From NCBI RefSeq assembly GCF_018324685.1, contig NZ_AP023354.1:3906001-3970000 (forward strand): a DNA stretch of 64,000 nucleotides, read 5' to 3'. Position 1 is the stretch's first letter, and the number at the start of each line of letters is the position of its first letter. Under the pieces are notes generated by a model. It was given only the letters and a program-made list of their open reading frames with translations, was not told the DNA's origin and searched no databases. The DNA comes from Actinocatenispora sera. Its GTDB lineage: Bacteria; Actinomycetota; Actinomycetes; Mycobacteriales; Micromonosporaceae. The translations under genes and the position numbers were made by a program. Below, one piece after another: positions 57,350 to 64,000 of this stretch.

Positions 57350-57391
57350 TGACAGTCCCCGGCGTACCGGCCGACTCGTCCGCCCCACCCC
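57350..57391. other. attR: right boundary of the AICE array with the chromosome
   Basis: The sequence is identical to the internal junctions up to 57381. At 57382 it has G where the internal junctions have A, it shares nine more bases (CCCCACCCC, 57383-57391), and then it is unrelated. The att core must lie at or left of this point; the short identity past the mismatch suggests attP and attB are similar but not identical over it. The matching attL is outside the window, so the core length cannot be fixed. No tRNA 3' end is visible here. Confidence 0.7.
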
Positions 57392-57474
57392 GGCCCGGCC
57401 GTGTGCTCGGTGCGTGGCGCTGCGGCCGAGGCCCAGCTTTTTCTGGTGGGGGCGGGGGACGGTTGAATGGGGGG

Positions 57475-58308
57475 ATGACGACGCTGAGCGAATGGGTGCC
57501 GCCGGCCACCCACGGGCTGGATCTGCCGGACGGTCGGCGGCTGACCTACTGCCTCTACGGGCCGGACGACGGCGTACCGGTGGTGTCGTCGAATCCGACG
57601 CCGCACATCCGGTGGGAGCGCCCGGACGTGATCGAGGCGTACCACCGGGTCGGGGTCCGGGTCCTGTCGTACGACCGGCCCGGGTACGGCGGATCGTCTC
57701 GGCAGCCCGGTCGTACCGTCGCCGATGCCGCATCCGACGTGGCGGCGCTGGCCGACGCGCAGGGCTGGGACCGGTTCGCGGTCACCGGCTTCTCCGGCGG
57801 CGGGGCACCCGCGCTGGCCTGCGGGGTGTTGTTACGAGGCCGGGTGACGCGGTGCGCGGTGGTGGCGGGAACCGCTCCCTACGACGCGCCGGGGCTGGAC
57901 TTCTTCGCCGGCATGTCGCCGGACAATGCCGACGGCTTCCGGCTGGCCACCCGTGGCGCGGGGGATTTCCGGGCGCGTACCGACCGGGTGGCGGCAGAGG
58001 TACTCGCGGAGCTGGCCGCCGCCGCGCCGGACGGCGGTCGGCTCGCCCGGATGCGGGCGATGCTGCTGGACGGGCGCGACGGCTGGACCGACGACATGGT
58101 GTCGCTGGTGCGCCCGTGGGGTTTCGCCGTGCGCGACATCGCCGTACCGGTCGGTGTCTGGTACAGCCCCGACGACCGCAACAGCCCGCCCGGCCACGGC
58201 GAGTGGCTGCTCGCCGCCGTCGAACGGGCCGAGGGGCACCGCTACGCGGGCGGTCACGAGCCGGGACCCGACACCGCCGACCAGGTGCTGCGCTGGCTCA
58301 TGGCCTGA
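57475..58308 (+). CDS. Alpha/beta hydrolase
   Basis: 277 aa. Canonical alpha/beta-hydrolase pattern: SYDRPGYGGSS strand-turn at 65-75, nucleophile elbow G-F-S107-G-G, a probable acid in WYSPDDRNSP and a catalytic His in GGHEPGP near the C-terminus. No signal peptide, so probably cytoplasmic; substrate unknown. ATG 57475 was chosen because the upstream extension (from 57322) runs back across the att junction into element sequence, so it could not have existed before insertion. First chromosomal gene right of the array. Confidence 0.85.
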   Translation: MTTLSEWVPPATHGLDLPDGRRLTYCLYGPDDGVPVVSSNPTPHIRWERPDVIEAYHRVGVRVLSYDRPGYGGSSRQPGRTVADAASDVAALADAQGWDRFAVTGFSGGGAPALACGVLLRGRVTRCAVVAGTAPYDAPGLDFFAGMSPDNADGFRLATRGAGDFRARTDRVAAEVLAELAAAAPDGGRLARMRAMLLDGRDGWTDDMVSLVRPWGFAVRDIAVPVGVWYSPDDRNSPPGHGEWLLAAVERAEGHRYAGGHEPGPDTADQVLRWLMA

Positions 58309-58360
58309 GCCACGACGGCCGCGCGGGCGGGCGGGACGACCTCGGTGCTGCGGTCGGTGT

Positions 58361-58876
58361 TCAGGGGCGGTCGATCGCGTACATGGTCTGCCGGGCGTCC
58401 CAGGCGAAGTAGCGCTCGACGAGGTGCATGCCGAGCGACTCCAGCAGCCGGCGGGACCGGTCGTTCGCTTCCTGGGTGAGGGCGACGATGCGCGGCGCCT
58501 CCACCGCCGGGTACTGCTCGAAGCCCCAGTCCAGGATCGCGGCGACGGCCTCGCGCGCGTAGCCGTGGCCCCAGTGCGCGCGGGCGAACACGTACCCGAC
58601 CTCGGGTACGCCGCCGGCGCTCTCCCGGTCGCACGGGCGGAGGCTGACGAACCCGATCGGTGCCGTGTCGGTGCAGGCGATGAACACGTTGGGCGTGCCG
58701 AACGCCTTGACGATCGACCGGCGCCGTTCCTCGACCGGCCGGACCCCGCCGAGGTACTGCCAGGTCTGCGGATCACCACCCAGCTCGACCAGGAACTGCT
58801 CGTCGGACGCGGTGAAGGCGCGCAGCACGAGCCGGTCGGTGGTCAGCGGCTTCGGCAGCCAGGCGGCATCGGTCAT
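58361..58876 (-). CDS. GNAT-family N-acetyltransferase (RimJ/RimL type)
   Basis: 171 aa. Starts with the typical LTTDRLVLRAFTASDEQ, then EVGYVFARAHWGHGYAREAV, containing the acetyl-CoA pyrophosphate loop (HWGHGYA), and ANDRSRRLLESLGM (the conserved N-x-x-S...LG-M/F motif). Probably transfers acetyl from acetyl-CoA to an amine of a protein terminus or small molecule. ATG 58876 has GGGAGG eight bases upstream; the frame stays open much further but without similarity. Convergent with the hydrolase. Confidence 0.87.
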   Translation of the reverse strand: MTDAAWLPKPLTTDRLVLRAFTASDEQFLVELGGDPQTWQYLGGVRPVEERRRSIVKAFGTPNVFIACTDTAPIGFVSLRPCDRESAGGVPEVGYVFARAHWGHGYAREAVAAILDWGFEQYPAVEAPRIVALTQEANDRSRRLLESLGMHLVERYFAWDARQTMYAIDRP

Positions 58877-59028
58877 CCGGAGATCCTCCCACCGCCGTAC
58901 CCGGCCATGGCTGGCCCGCCGCCGGTGATCCTCGACTCGGACGGCTCGGCGTGTCTCGGGTTCGCGCGAGGGGTCGGCGAGCGGCCGGCGGGTTGGGGCG
59001 GGTCGCCTTCGTGGCGTACGGTGCGGCG

Positions 59029-59910
59029 GTGAGTGCGCAGCGGATGCCGGCCGCGGAGGTGCCGGTCTCGGTCGAGTTGGTGCGGCGGTTGGTGGCCGAG
59101 CAGCGGCCGGACCTCGCGGGTCTGGCCGTGTCGGTACTGGCGAACGGGTGGGACAACCTGGTCTGCCGGCTGGGCGAGCGGCTGCTGGTGCGGTTGCCGC
59201 GCCGGGCGATGGCGGCCGAACTGGTCGAGCACGAGCAGCGCTGGCTGCCGGAACTGGCGCCGCGACTGCCGCTGCCGGTCCCGGCGCCGATGTTCGTGGG
59301 CCGACCGGCGCTCGGCTACCCGTGGTCCTGGAGCATCGTGCCGTACCTGCCGGGCCACGTTGCCGCGGAGAAGCCGCCGGTGAGCCCGGCCGCCGCGGCG
59401 GTGGCGCTGGGCGGGTTCCTCGCCGCGCTGCACACGCCGGCACCGCCGGACGCGCCGCCGCACACCTCGCGCGGCATCCCGCTGCCCCGGCGGGCGGAGG
59501 GCGTCGCCGAGCAACTGGCGCGGCTCGACGACCGGTCCCGGCGGGTGGCGGCGGCGGGGCTGTGGCAGGCGGTACTGGACGTGCCCGGCTGGCCGGGTCC
59601 GCCGCAGTGGCTGCACGGCGATCTGCATCCGGCGAACATCCTGGTGCACCGCGGTGAGCTCAGCGCAGTGGTCGACTTCGGCGACCTGACCGCCGGCGAT
59701 CCGGCCGGCGACCTGTCGGTGGCCTGGATGCTGTTCGACGCCGAGCACCGGGCGAGGTTCCGCGCCGCGTACGGGGCGGCCGACGACCACACGTGGCAGC
59801 GGGCGCGGGGCTGGGCGCTGGTACTGGCGCTGGTATTCGTGACGTTCTCGGCGGACAACCCGACGATGGCCGGGATCGGCGAGCGCACCCTCGACGCCGT
59901 GCTGTCCTGA
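59029..59910 (+). CDS. APH-family phosphotransferase
   Basis: 293 aa. ANGWDNLVCRLGERLLVRLPRR is the N-lobe start; Brenner motif LHGDLHPANIL followed by AVVDFGDLTAGDPAGDL (metal Asp) marks the aminoglycoside phosphotransferase (PF01636-type) fold. The predicted reaction is phosphoryl transfer from ATP to a small-molecule hydroxyl; whether it confers antibiotic resistance is unknown. GTG 59029 is supported by a TACGGT -10-like hexamer six bases upstream (59017-59022), a leaderless arrangement. Different family branch from the kinase on the element. Confidence 0.85.
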   Translation: MSAQRMPAAEVPVSVELVRRLVAEQRPDLAGLAVSVLANGWDNLVCRLGERLLVRLPRRAMAAELVEHEQRWLPELAPRLPLPVPAPMFVGRPALGYPWSWSIVPYLPGHVAAEKPPVSPAAAAVALGGFLAALHTPAPPDAPPHTSRGIPLPRRAEGVAEQLARLDDRSRRVAAAGLWQAVLDVPGWPGPPQWLHGDLHPANILVHRGELSAVVDFGDLTAGDPAGDLSVAWMLFDAEHRARFRAAYGAADDHTWQRARGWALVLALVFVTFSADNPTMAGIGERTLDAVLS

Positions 59911-60080
59911 GCCGCCGACCGCGGACTGCCCAGCGGGCCCGCACGCAGGCGCCGGGGAGCACGTCGCAGGTGCCGCGAGGTCACCCGGGAGGTGGGTGGC
60001 CGGGGTTGGCCGCATGTCCGGTCTGTGCCGTGCCGTACGATCACTGGCAGTGGTGTGAGCCCGGGGCGGGGGAGGCTTCG

Positions 60081-60287
60081 ATGCGGGACAGGTCGCTCGG
60101 ACTGGCGTACGTGTTGTGGTTCTTCCTCGGGCTGCTGGGGATCCACCAGTTCTATCTGGGCAAGATCGGCCGCGGCGTTCTTTACCTGCTCACCGGCGGT
60201 GTGCTGGGCATCGGTTGGCTCATCGACCTGTTCACGCTGCCGGCACAGACCCGGCGGGTGAACGCGGAGCGCCGGGTCGGCCTGTGA
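60081..60287 (+). CDS. TM2-domain membrane protein
   Basis: 68 aa. Two transmembrane helices: LAYVLWFFLGLLGIHQFYLG, with the TM2 signature G-x-x-G-x-H-x-F-Y-x-G, then GVLYLLTGGVLGIGWLIDLF with its conserved Asp, and a basic tail. ATG 60081 has GGGGGAGG five bases upstream; a longer frame upstream has no support. Function of bacterial TM2 proteins is largely unknown. Confidence 0.82.
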   Translation: MRDRSLGLAYVLWFFLGLLGIHQFYLGKIGRGVLYLLTGGVLGIGWLIDLFTLPAQTRRVNAERRVGL

Positions 60288-60331
60288 GGTGACGCCGGGG
60301 CGGCCGAGGTGACGCTCGGCGACGGAGCATC

Positions 60332-61168
60332 ATGGCCGACATGACCACCCGACCGCCTGCCCTGGCCGGTCTGCCGGACCGGTACCTGCCGCTGTACGAC
60401 GCGGCGATCGCGGTGTTCGCCGCCGACGAGCGGGTGCGCGCGGTGTGGCTACACGGCGCGTGCGGTCGCGGCGCCGCCGACGCCGGGTCGGATCTGGACC
60501 TGTCCGTGGCCGTGCGGGACGAGGACTTCGACGCGTTCGCCGCACAGTGGCGCGACTGGCTCGCCGCGATCACCCCGACGCTCGTGGCGCGCCCGATCGC
60601 GCCCGGCAGTTTCTACTGCCTGACCACCGACTGCGCCCGGCTCGACGTGATCTCCACCCGGGTGTCGGCGGTCCCGGACACCGGGCACACGCTGCGCCGG
60701 CGCGTCGCCGTACTGGACCGGGACGGGTTGGACGCGCTGGTGCCCGCGCCCGCGGATCCGGGCCCGGACCCCGAGCGGATCGCCTGGATCATCGAGGAGG
60801 TGCTGCGCCAGCAGGCGAACTGGCCGACCGTGTACGTGCGGCGCGACTGGCTGCTCGGCCAGGTCGGCGTGCAGCAGGTCCAGCTCTATCTGTACGAGCT
60901 GTGCGCGGAGGCGAACCAGCCGATGCCGGGCATGGGGCCGAAGCAGTGGAGCGCGAAGCTGACCGCCGCGCAGCGCGACCTGCTGGCGGCGCTGCCCCAG
61001 CCGACCGCCGACCCGGACTCGGTCGAGCGGGCCCGGGAGGCGGCGATGACGGTGTTCCTGCGCGAGGCCCGCGCGATCGCCACCGCGACCGGCGTCGCCT
61101 GGCCGACCGAACTGGAGGACGGGGTACGCGCCTTCCTCGCCGCCGAGGGGTTCGTGCTCAGCCGCTGA
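60332..61168 (+). CDS. Nucleotidyltransferase-fold protein
   Basis: 278 aa. Residues about 37-60 (VWLHGACGRGAADAGSDLDLSVAV) carry the polymerase-beta-like nucleotidyltransferase signature hG...GSDLDL with two metal-binding aspartates. The C-terminal helical part resembles aminoglycoside-adenylyltransferase-like or minimal NTase proteins. Substrate unknown. ATG 60332 follows CGGAGC; ATG 60341 is an alternative. Confidence 0.78.
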   Translation: MADMTTRPPALAGLPDRYLPLYDAAIAVFAADERVRAVWLHGACGRGAADAGSDLDLSVAVRDEDFDAFAAQWRDWLAAITPTLVARPIAPGSFYCLTTDCARLDVISTRVSAVPDTGHTLRRRVAVLDRDGLDALVPAPADPGPDPERIAWIIEEVLRQQANWPTVYVRRDWLLGQVGVQQVQLYLYELCAEANQPMPGMGPKQWSAKLTAAQRDLLAALPQPTADPDSVERAREAAMTVFLREARAIATATGVAWPTELEDGVRAFLAAEGFVLSR

Positions 61169-61204
61169 TCGACGTGCGCCGCAACCCGTCCCTGGTGGAC
61201 GACG

Positions 61205-61984
61205 TCAGCGCTTGCGCAGCCGCAGGCTGGTCCAGCTGGCGTCGGCGGTCCAGCCGCCGTCGACCGGCAGCGCGACCCCGTTGACGAACCCCGACCGCTC
61301 CGGGTCGGCGAGGAACGCCACCGCGGTCGCGATGTCGCCGGGCACGGCGAACCGGCCCATCGGTACCCGCTGCTCGATGTCGTCGTCGGTGTAGCCGCCG
61401 GAGGCCTGGTCGGCGGCGTCCATCTCGGTCTTCACCCAACCCGGGCAGACCGCGTTGACCCGCACGCCCCGGCCGCCCCACTCCGCGGCGAGGGTACGGG
61501 TCAGCCCCACCAGCCCGTGCTTGGACGTGTTGTACGCCGCGCGGTCGGACACGGCGTGCAGCCCGGCGATGGAGGCGATGTTGACGATCGCGCCGGAACC
61601 GGCGGCGAGCATCGGCCGGCCGAACGCCTGGCAGGTCAGGAACGGGCCGGTCAGGTTCACCGCGAGCACCCGGCGCCACTGCTCGACGCTGGTCGTCTCG
61701 GCCGGCTCCAGCAGCGAGATGCCGGCGTTGTTGACCAGCACGTCGACCCGCCCGTACCGGTCGGCGACTCCGTCGGCGAGCCGCGCCACCGACGCCTCGT
61801 CGGCGACGTCTCCGGTCACCGCGATCGCCTCGACGCCGTGCCGGAGCACCGCGGTGAGGGTGTCGGTCGGCTCGCGCAGGTCGGTCAGCGCCAGCGCGTA
61901 GCCCTCGCTGGCCAGTTGCTCGGCGATCTGCCGGCCGATCCCTTGCGCCGCACCGGTCACGACCGCCACCCGAGGTCCGCTCAT
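61205..61984 (-). CDS. Short-chain dehydrogenase/reductase (SDR, classical)
   Basis: 259 aa. Classical SDR motifs: TGAAQGIG (cofactor glycine loop, 10-17), NNAG, active-site Ser in NIASIAG, YNTSK catalytic Tyr/Lys, and PGWVKTEM after it. A Rossmann enzyme using NAD(P)H; substrate unknown, similar in layout to 3-oxoacyl-reductase-like FabG family members. A TAGGGT hexamer on the minus strand (61992-61997) lies about seven bases before the ATG, suggesting a leaderless start. Confidence 0.88.
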   Translation of the reverse strand: MSGPRVAVVTGAAQGIGRQIAEQLASEGYALALTDLREPTDTLTAVLRHGVEAIAVTGDVADEASVARLADGVADRYGRVDVLVNNAGISLLEPAETTSVEQWRRVLAVNLTGPFLTCQAFGRPMLAAGSGAIVNIASIAGLHAVSDRAAYNTSKHGLVGLTRTLAAEWGGRGVRVNAVCPGWVKTEMDAADQASGGYTDDDIEQRVPMGRFAVPGDIATAVAFLADPERSGFVNGVALPVDGGWTADASWTSLRLRKR

Positions 61985-62200
61985 GCCGCCGACCCTACCG
62001 CCGCCGCGAGCCGGGCCGCCCGGAACGGGTAACGATCGGGACGAACCCCACGCGCATCCCGGTCCGGAGCTTGACCGGTGACGGTGCGGCTGGCGAGGAT
62101 GATCGCGCCGCGCCTGCGCGGCATCGTTCCGGGTTCCGGACCTTACCCCGCTTCAGGCGTCACCTGGGGAACGCCTGCCGACTCCACAGCGAGAGGGCTG

Positions 62201-62914
62201 ATGACTCGCAAAATTCGCTGGGTACCGCGCGCGGTACTCGCAGTGTCGGCGGCGGCGCTCGCCGCCGGCGCACCGGCGGCGGCGTTCGCCACCGCACCGG
62301 GTGACAACGGCACGGTGAAGATCCATGCCGCCGGCACCCCCGTCGACGACCACCGCAACCAGCCGCACGTGTGCGTGTTCTACCTCGACGCGTTCGGGTT
62401 CGACACCGCGCAGTCGGTCAGCTGGCACATCGACCAGCAGCCGCCGACCGGGCGGGCCGAGAACGTCGAGACCGGCACCATCACGCTCGCCGACGGTACC
62501 GGCCACACCGACGACCTCCGGTTGCCGGACGGTCACTACAAGCTGTACTGGAACTTCGCCGGTGAGCACGGCAAGGCGAAGCACAAGGTGTTCTGGGTCG
62601 ACTGCGCCTCGGCGTCCCCATCGCCGAGCACCCCGGGCGGCGGCACCTCGCCGAGCACCGGTAGCTCGCCCAGCACGGCGCCGAGCAGCACCGGCCCGGC
62701 GCCGAGCGGTACGCCCAGCTCCGGCGGGCCCAGCGCGAGCCCGTCCGAGGGCGGCGCCGGGGCCGGTACGCCGTCGGCGTCGCCGAGCGAGGCCGGCAGC
62801 TCGCTGCCGGTGACCGGCGCCCCGCTCGGCATCCTCGCCGGCGTGGCGGCGGCGCTGATCGCGGCCGGCATCGTGCTGCGTACCCGGGTCACCCGGCTGT
62901 TCCGCCGGCACTGA
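62201..62914 (+). CDS. Secreted LPXTG-type cell-surface protein
   Basis: 237 aa. N-terminal signal peptide (MTRKIRWVPR then a hydrophobic stretch to AAAFA, cleavage near residue 30); an extracellular domain with VCVFYLDAFGFD, SWHIDQQPPTG and HYKLYWNF that is mostly beta; then a ~75-residue Ser/Pro/Gly/Thr-rich wall-spanning linker; LPVTG sorting motif followed by a hydrophobic helix and the basic tail RTRVTRLFRRH. It should be anchored to peptidoglycan by a sortase. ATG 62201 was chosen for GAGAGG upstream and because it places the signal peptide at the terminus. Confidence 0.85.
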   Translation: MTRKIRWVPRAVLAVSAAALAAGAPAAAFATAPGDNGTVKIHAAGTPVDDHRNQPHVCVFYLDAFGFDTAQSVSWHIDQQPPTGRAENVETGTITLADGTGHTDDLRLPDGHYKLYWNFAGEHGKAKHKVFWVDCASASPSPSTPGGGTSPSTGSSPSTAPSSTGPAPSGTPSSGGPSASPSEGGAGAGTPSASPSEAGSSLPVTGAPLGILAGVAAALIAAGIVLRTRVTRLFRRH

Positions 62915-62927
62915 TCACCCGCAACTG

Positions 62928-62969
62928 GGGCCCGCCCCGCCGTACCTGCTGGGTCGGTGGGGCGGGCCC
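62928..62969. terminator. Bidirectional intrinsic terminator between convergent genes
   Basis: Perfect 11-bp stem GGGCCCGCCCC (62928-62938) / GGGGCGGGCCC (62959-62969) with a 20-nt loop, lying between the stop codons of two convergent genes. Confidence 0.7.
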
Positions 62970-62975
62970 TCCGCG

Positions 62976-64000
62976 TCAGGGCATCCGCTCGTACGCGGGC
63001 AGGGTGAGAAAGTCGACGAACTCGTCGGCGAGCGCCACCTCGACGAACAGCTCGCGGGCGGCGTCGAAGGCGGCCTCGTCGTACGCCTCGCCGTAGCCAG
63101 CGCGGATCGCGTCGAGCTGCTCGGCCAGGATCTGCTCGACCAGCGCGCGGGTGACCTTCTCGCCGCCGGCCAGCGTCACGTCGTTGTGCAGCCACTGCCA
63201 CACCTGGGAGCGGGAGATCTCCGCGGTCGCGGCGTCCTCCATCAGGTTGTCGATGCCCACCGCGCCGGAACCGCGCAGCCAGGCGGCGAGGTAGCGCAGG
63301 CCGACGCCGACCGCGTTGCGCAGCCCGTCGAGCGTCTTGTCGCCCGGCGTCGCCGCGACGTTCAGCAGCTGCTCGGGCGTCACCGACACCTCGTCGCGGG
63401 TGCGGCCGAGCTGGTTGGGTGCCTCGCCCAGCACGCCGTCGAACACCTCCCGGCAGACCGGTACCAGGTCGGGGTGGGCCACCCAGGAACCGTCGAACCC
63501 GTCGCCGGCCTCCCGGGTCTTGTCGTCCCGGACCTTCGCCAACGCGGTCTCGTTGACCTGCGGGTCGCGCCGGCTCGGGATGAACGCGGCCATCCCACCG
63601 ATCGCGTGCGCGCCCCGCTTGTGGCAGGTACGCACCAAGAGCTCGGTGTAGGCGCGCATGAACGGCGCGGTCATCGTCACCGCGTTGCGGTCCGGCAGCA
63701 GGAACGCAGCCCCCCGGCTGCGGAACTTCTTGATGATGCTGAACAGGTAGTCCCAACGGCCGGCGTTCAGGCCCGCCGAGTGCGCGCGCAGCTCGTACAG
63801 GATCTCCTCCATGCAGAACGCGGCCGGGATGGTCTCGATCAGCACGGTGGCCCGGATCGTACCGGTGGGCATCCCGAGCGTCGACTCGGCGTGCGCGAAC
63901 ACGTCGTTCCACAGCCGCGCCTCGAGGTGGCTCTCCATCTTCGGCAGGTAGTAGTACGGGCCGAGGCCACGGTCGAGCTGCAGCCGGCCGCAGTTGACCA
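62976..64000 (-). CDS. aceB: Malate synthase A, 3' part (runs off the window)
   Basis: The frame is open to the window edge. At the visible N-terminal side it reads [20 protein letters not shown], a hallmark of malate synthase A, followed by [53 protein letters not shown] and a C-terminus ending AYERMP (family usually S/A-[KR]-L or similar). It catalyses acetyl-CoA plus glyoxylate to malate in the glyoxylate shunt. The Met at 63938 is internal, not the start. Confidence 0.93.
   Translation of the reverse strand, partial: VNCGRLQLDRGLGPYYYLPKMESHLEARLWNDVFAHAESTLGMPTGTIRATVLIETIPAAFCMEEILYELRAHSAGLNAGRWDYLFSIIKKFRSRGAAFLLPDRNAVTMTAPFMRAYTELLVRTCHKRGAHAIGGMAAFIPSRRDPQVNETALAKVRDDKTREAGDGFDGSWVAHPDLVPVCREVFDGVLGEAPNQLGRTRDEVSVTPEQLLNVAATPGDKTLDGLRNAVGVGLRYLAAWLRGSGAVGIDNLMEDAATAEISRSQVWQWLHNDVTLAGGEKVTRALVEQILAEQLDAIRAGYGEAYDEAAFDAARELFVEVALADEFVDFLTLPAYERMP

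Larger units (their letters stand above)
41313..57381 (+). mobile_element. AICE element D (complete, chromosome-proximal)
   Basis: Last unit, 16,069 bp. Apart from one deletion in the nuclease gene and one in the arm repeats it matches B, plus a G-to-T substitution at 49041. Its right end passes into unique chromosomal sequence at 57382. Confidence 0.92.

Noticed and set aside
57200-57400. tRNA gene or tRNA 3' end at the att site
   Set aside because: Checked both strands for a GTTCRA-type T-loop and matching acceptor stem; none found.
57322-57474. Hydrolase start upstream at 57322
   Set aside because: This extension crosses the att junction into element sequence, so it cannot be the native gene start.

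Overview
The window is high-GC actinomycete DNA. The evidence is the pervasive GC-rich codon use, many GTG starts, several leaderless-type starts with a -10 hexamer 6-7 nt upstream, and the gene families present. I do not assign a genus. About 57.4 kb of the 64 kb is a head-to-tail tandem array of one actinomycete integrative and conjugative element (AICE) with a unit of about 16,071 bp. A partial right-hand part (element A, 1-9236) is followed by three full units (B 9237-25307, C 25308-41312, D 41313-57381), and then ordinary chromosome (57382-64000).

Each full unit has the same order. At the left end is an att/arm-site region with a 62-bp inverted repeat. Next come a predicted type IV restriction nuclease (SRA-like reader plus PD-(D/E)XK) and an IS481-family insertion sequence with a 15-bp target duplication. 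A divergent two-gene Pycsar-type anti-phage pair follows (class III nucleotide cyclase, minus strand; membrane effector, plus strand). Then a minus-strand operon runs GntR regulator - HAD phosphatase - APH-like kinase. From a shared control region carrying three palindromic operators, a plus-strand backbone operon leads away: Pra-like activator, a chain of small overlapping genes, an intrinsic terminator, FtsK/SpoIIIE-type transfer translocase (Tra), an 84-aa protein, SpdB-like membrane protein, RepSA-type replication initiator, excisionase and tyrosine integrase, ending at the att site. GntR, Pra, Tra, Spd, Rep, Xis and Int form the transfer, replication and integration machinery; the nuclease and the Pycsar pair are defence cargo.

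Elements B and D read clean. Element A (1-5.7 kb) and element C (34-40.6 kb, plus single hits to 42.2 kb at the start of D) carry dozens of mostly single-base G/C deletions that frameshift most genes there. The pattern looks like unpolished long-read consensus inside a long exact repeat rather than real decay. The only base substitution I noticed between units is in element D, at 49041; it completes a palindromic operator inside the Pra promoter.

The chromosomal flank (57.4-64 kb) holds an alpha/beta hydrolase, a GNAT acetyltransferase, an APH-family phosphotransferase, a TM2-domain protein, a nucleotidyltransferase-fold protein, an SDR oxidoreductase, an LPXTG-type surface protein and the 3' part of malate synthase A. 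No tRNA, rRNA or CRISPR array was recognised.
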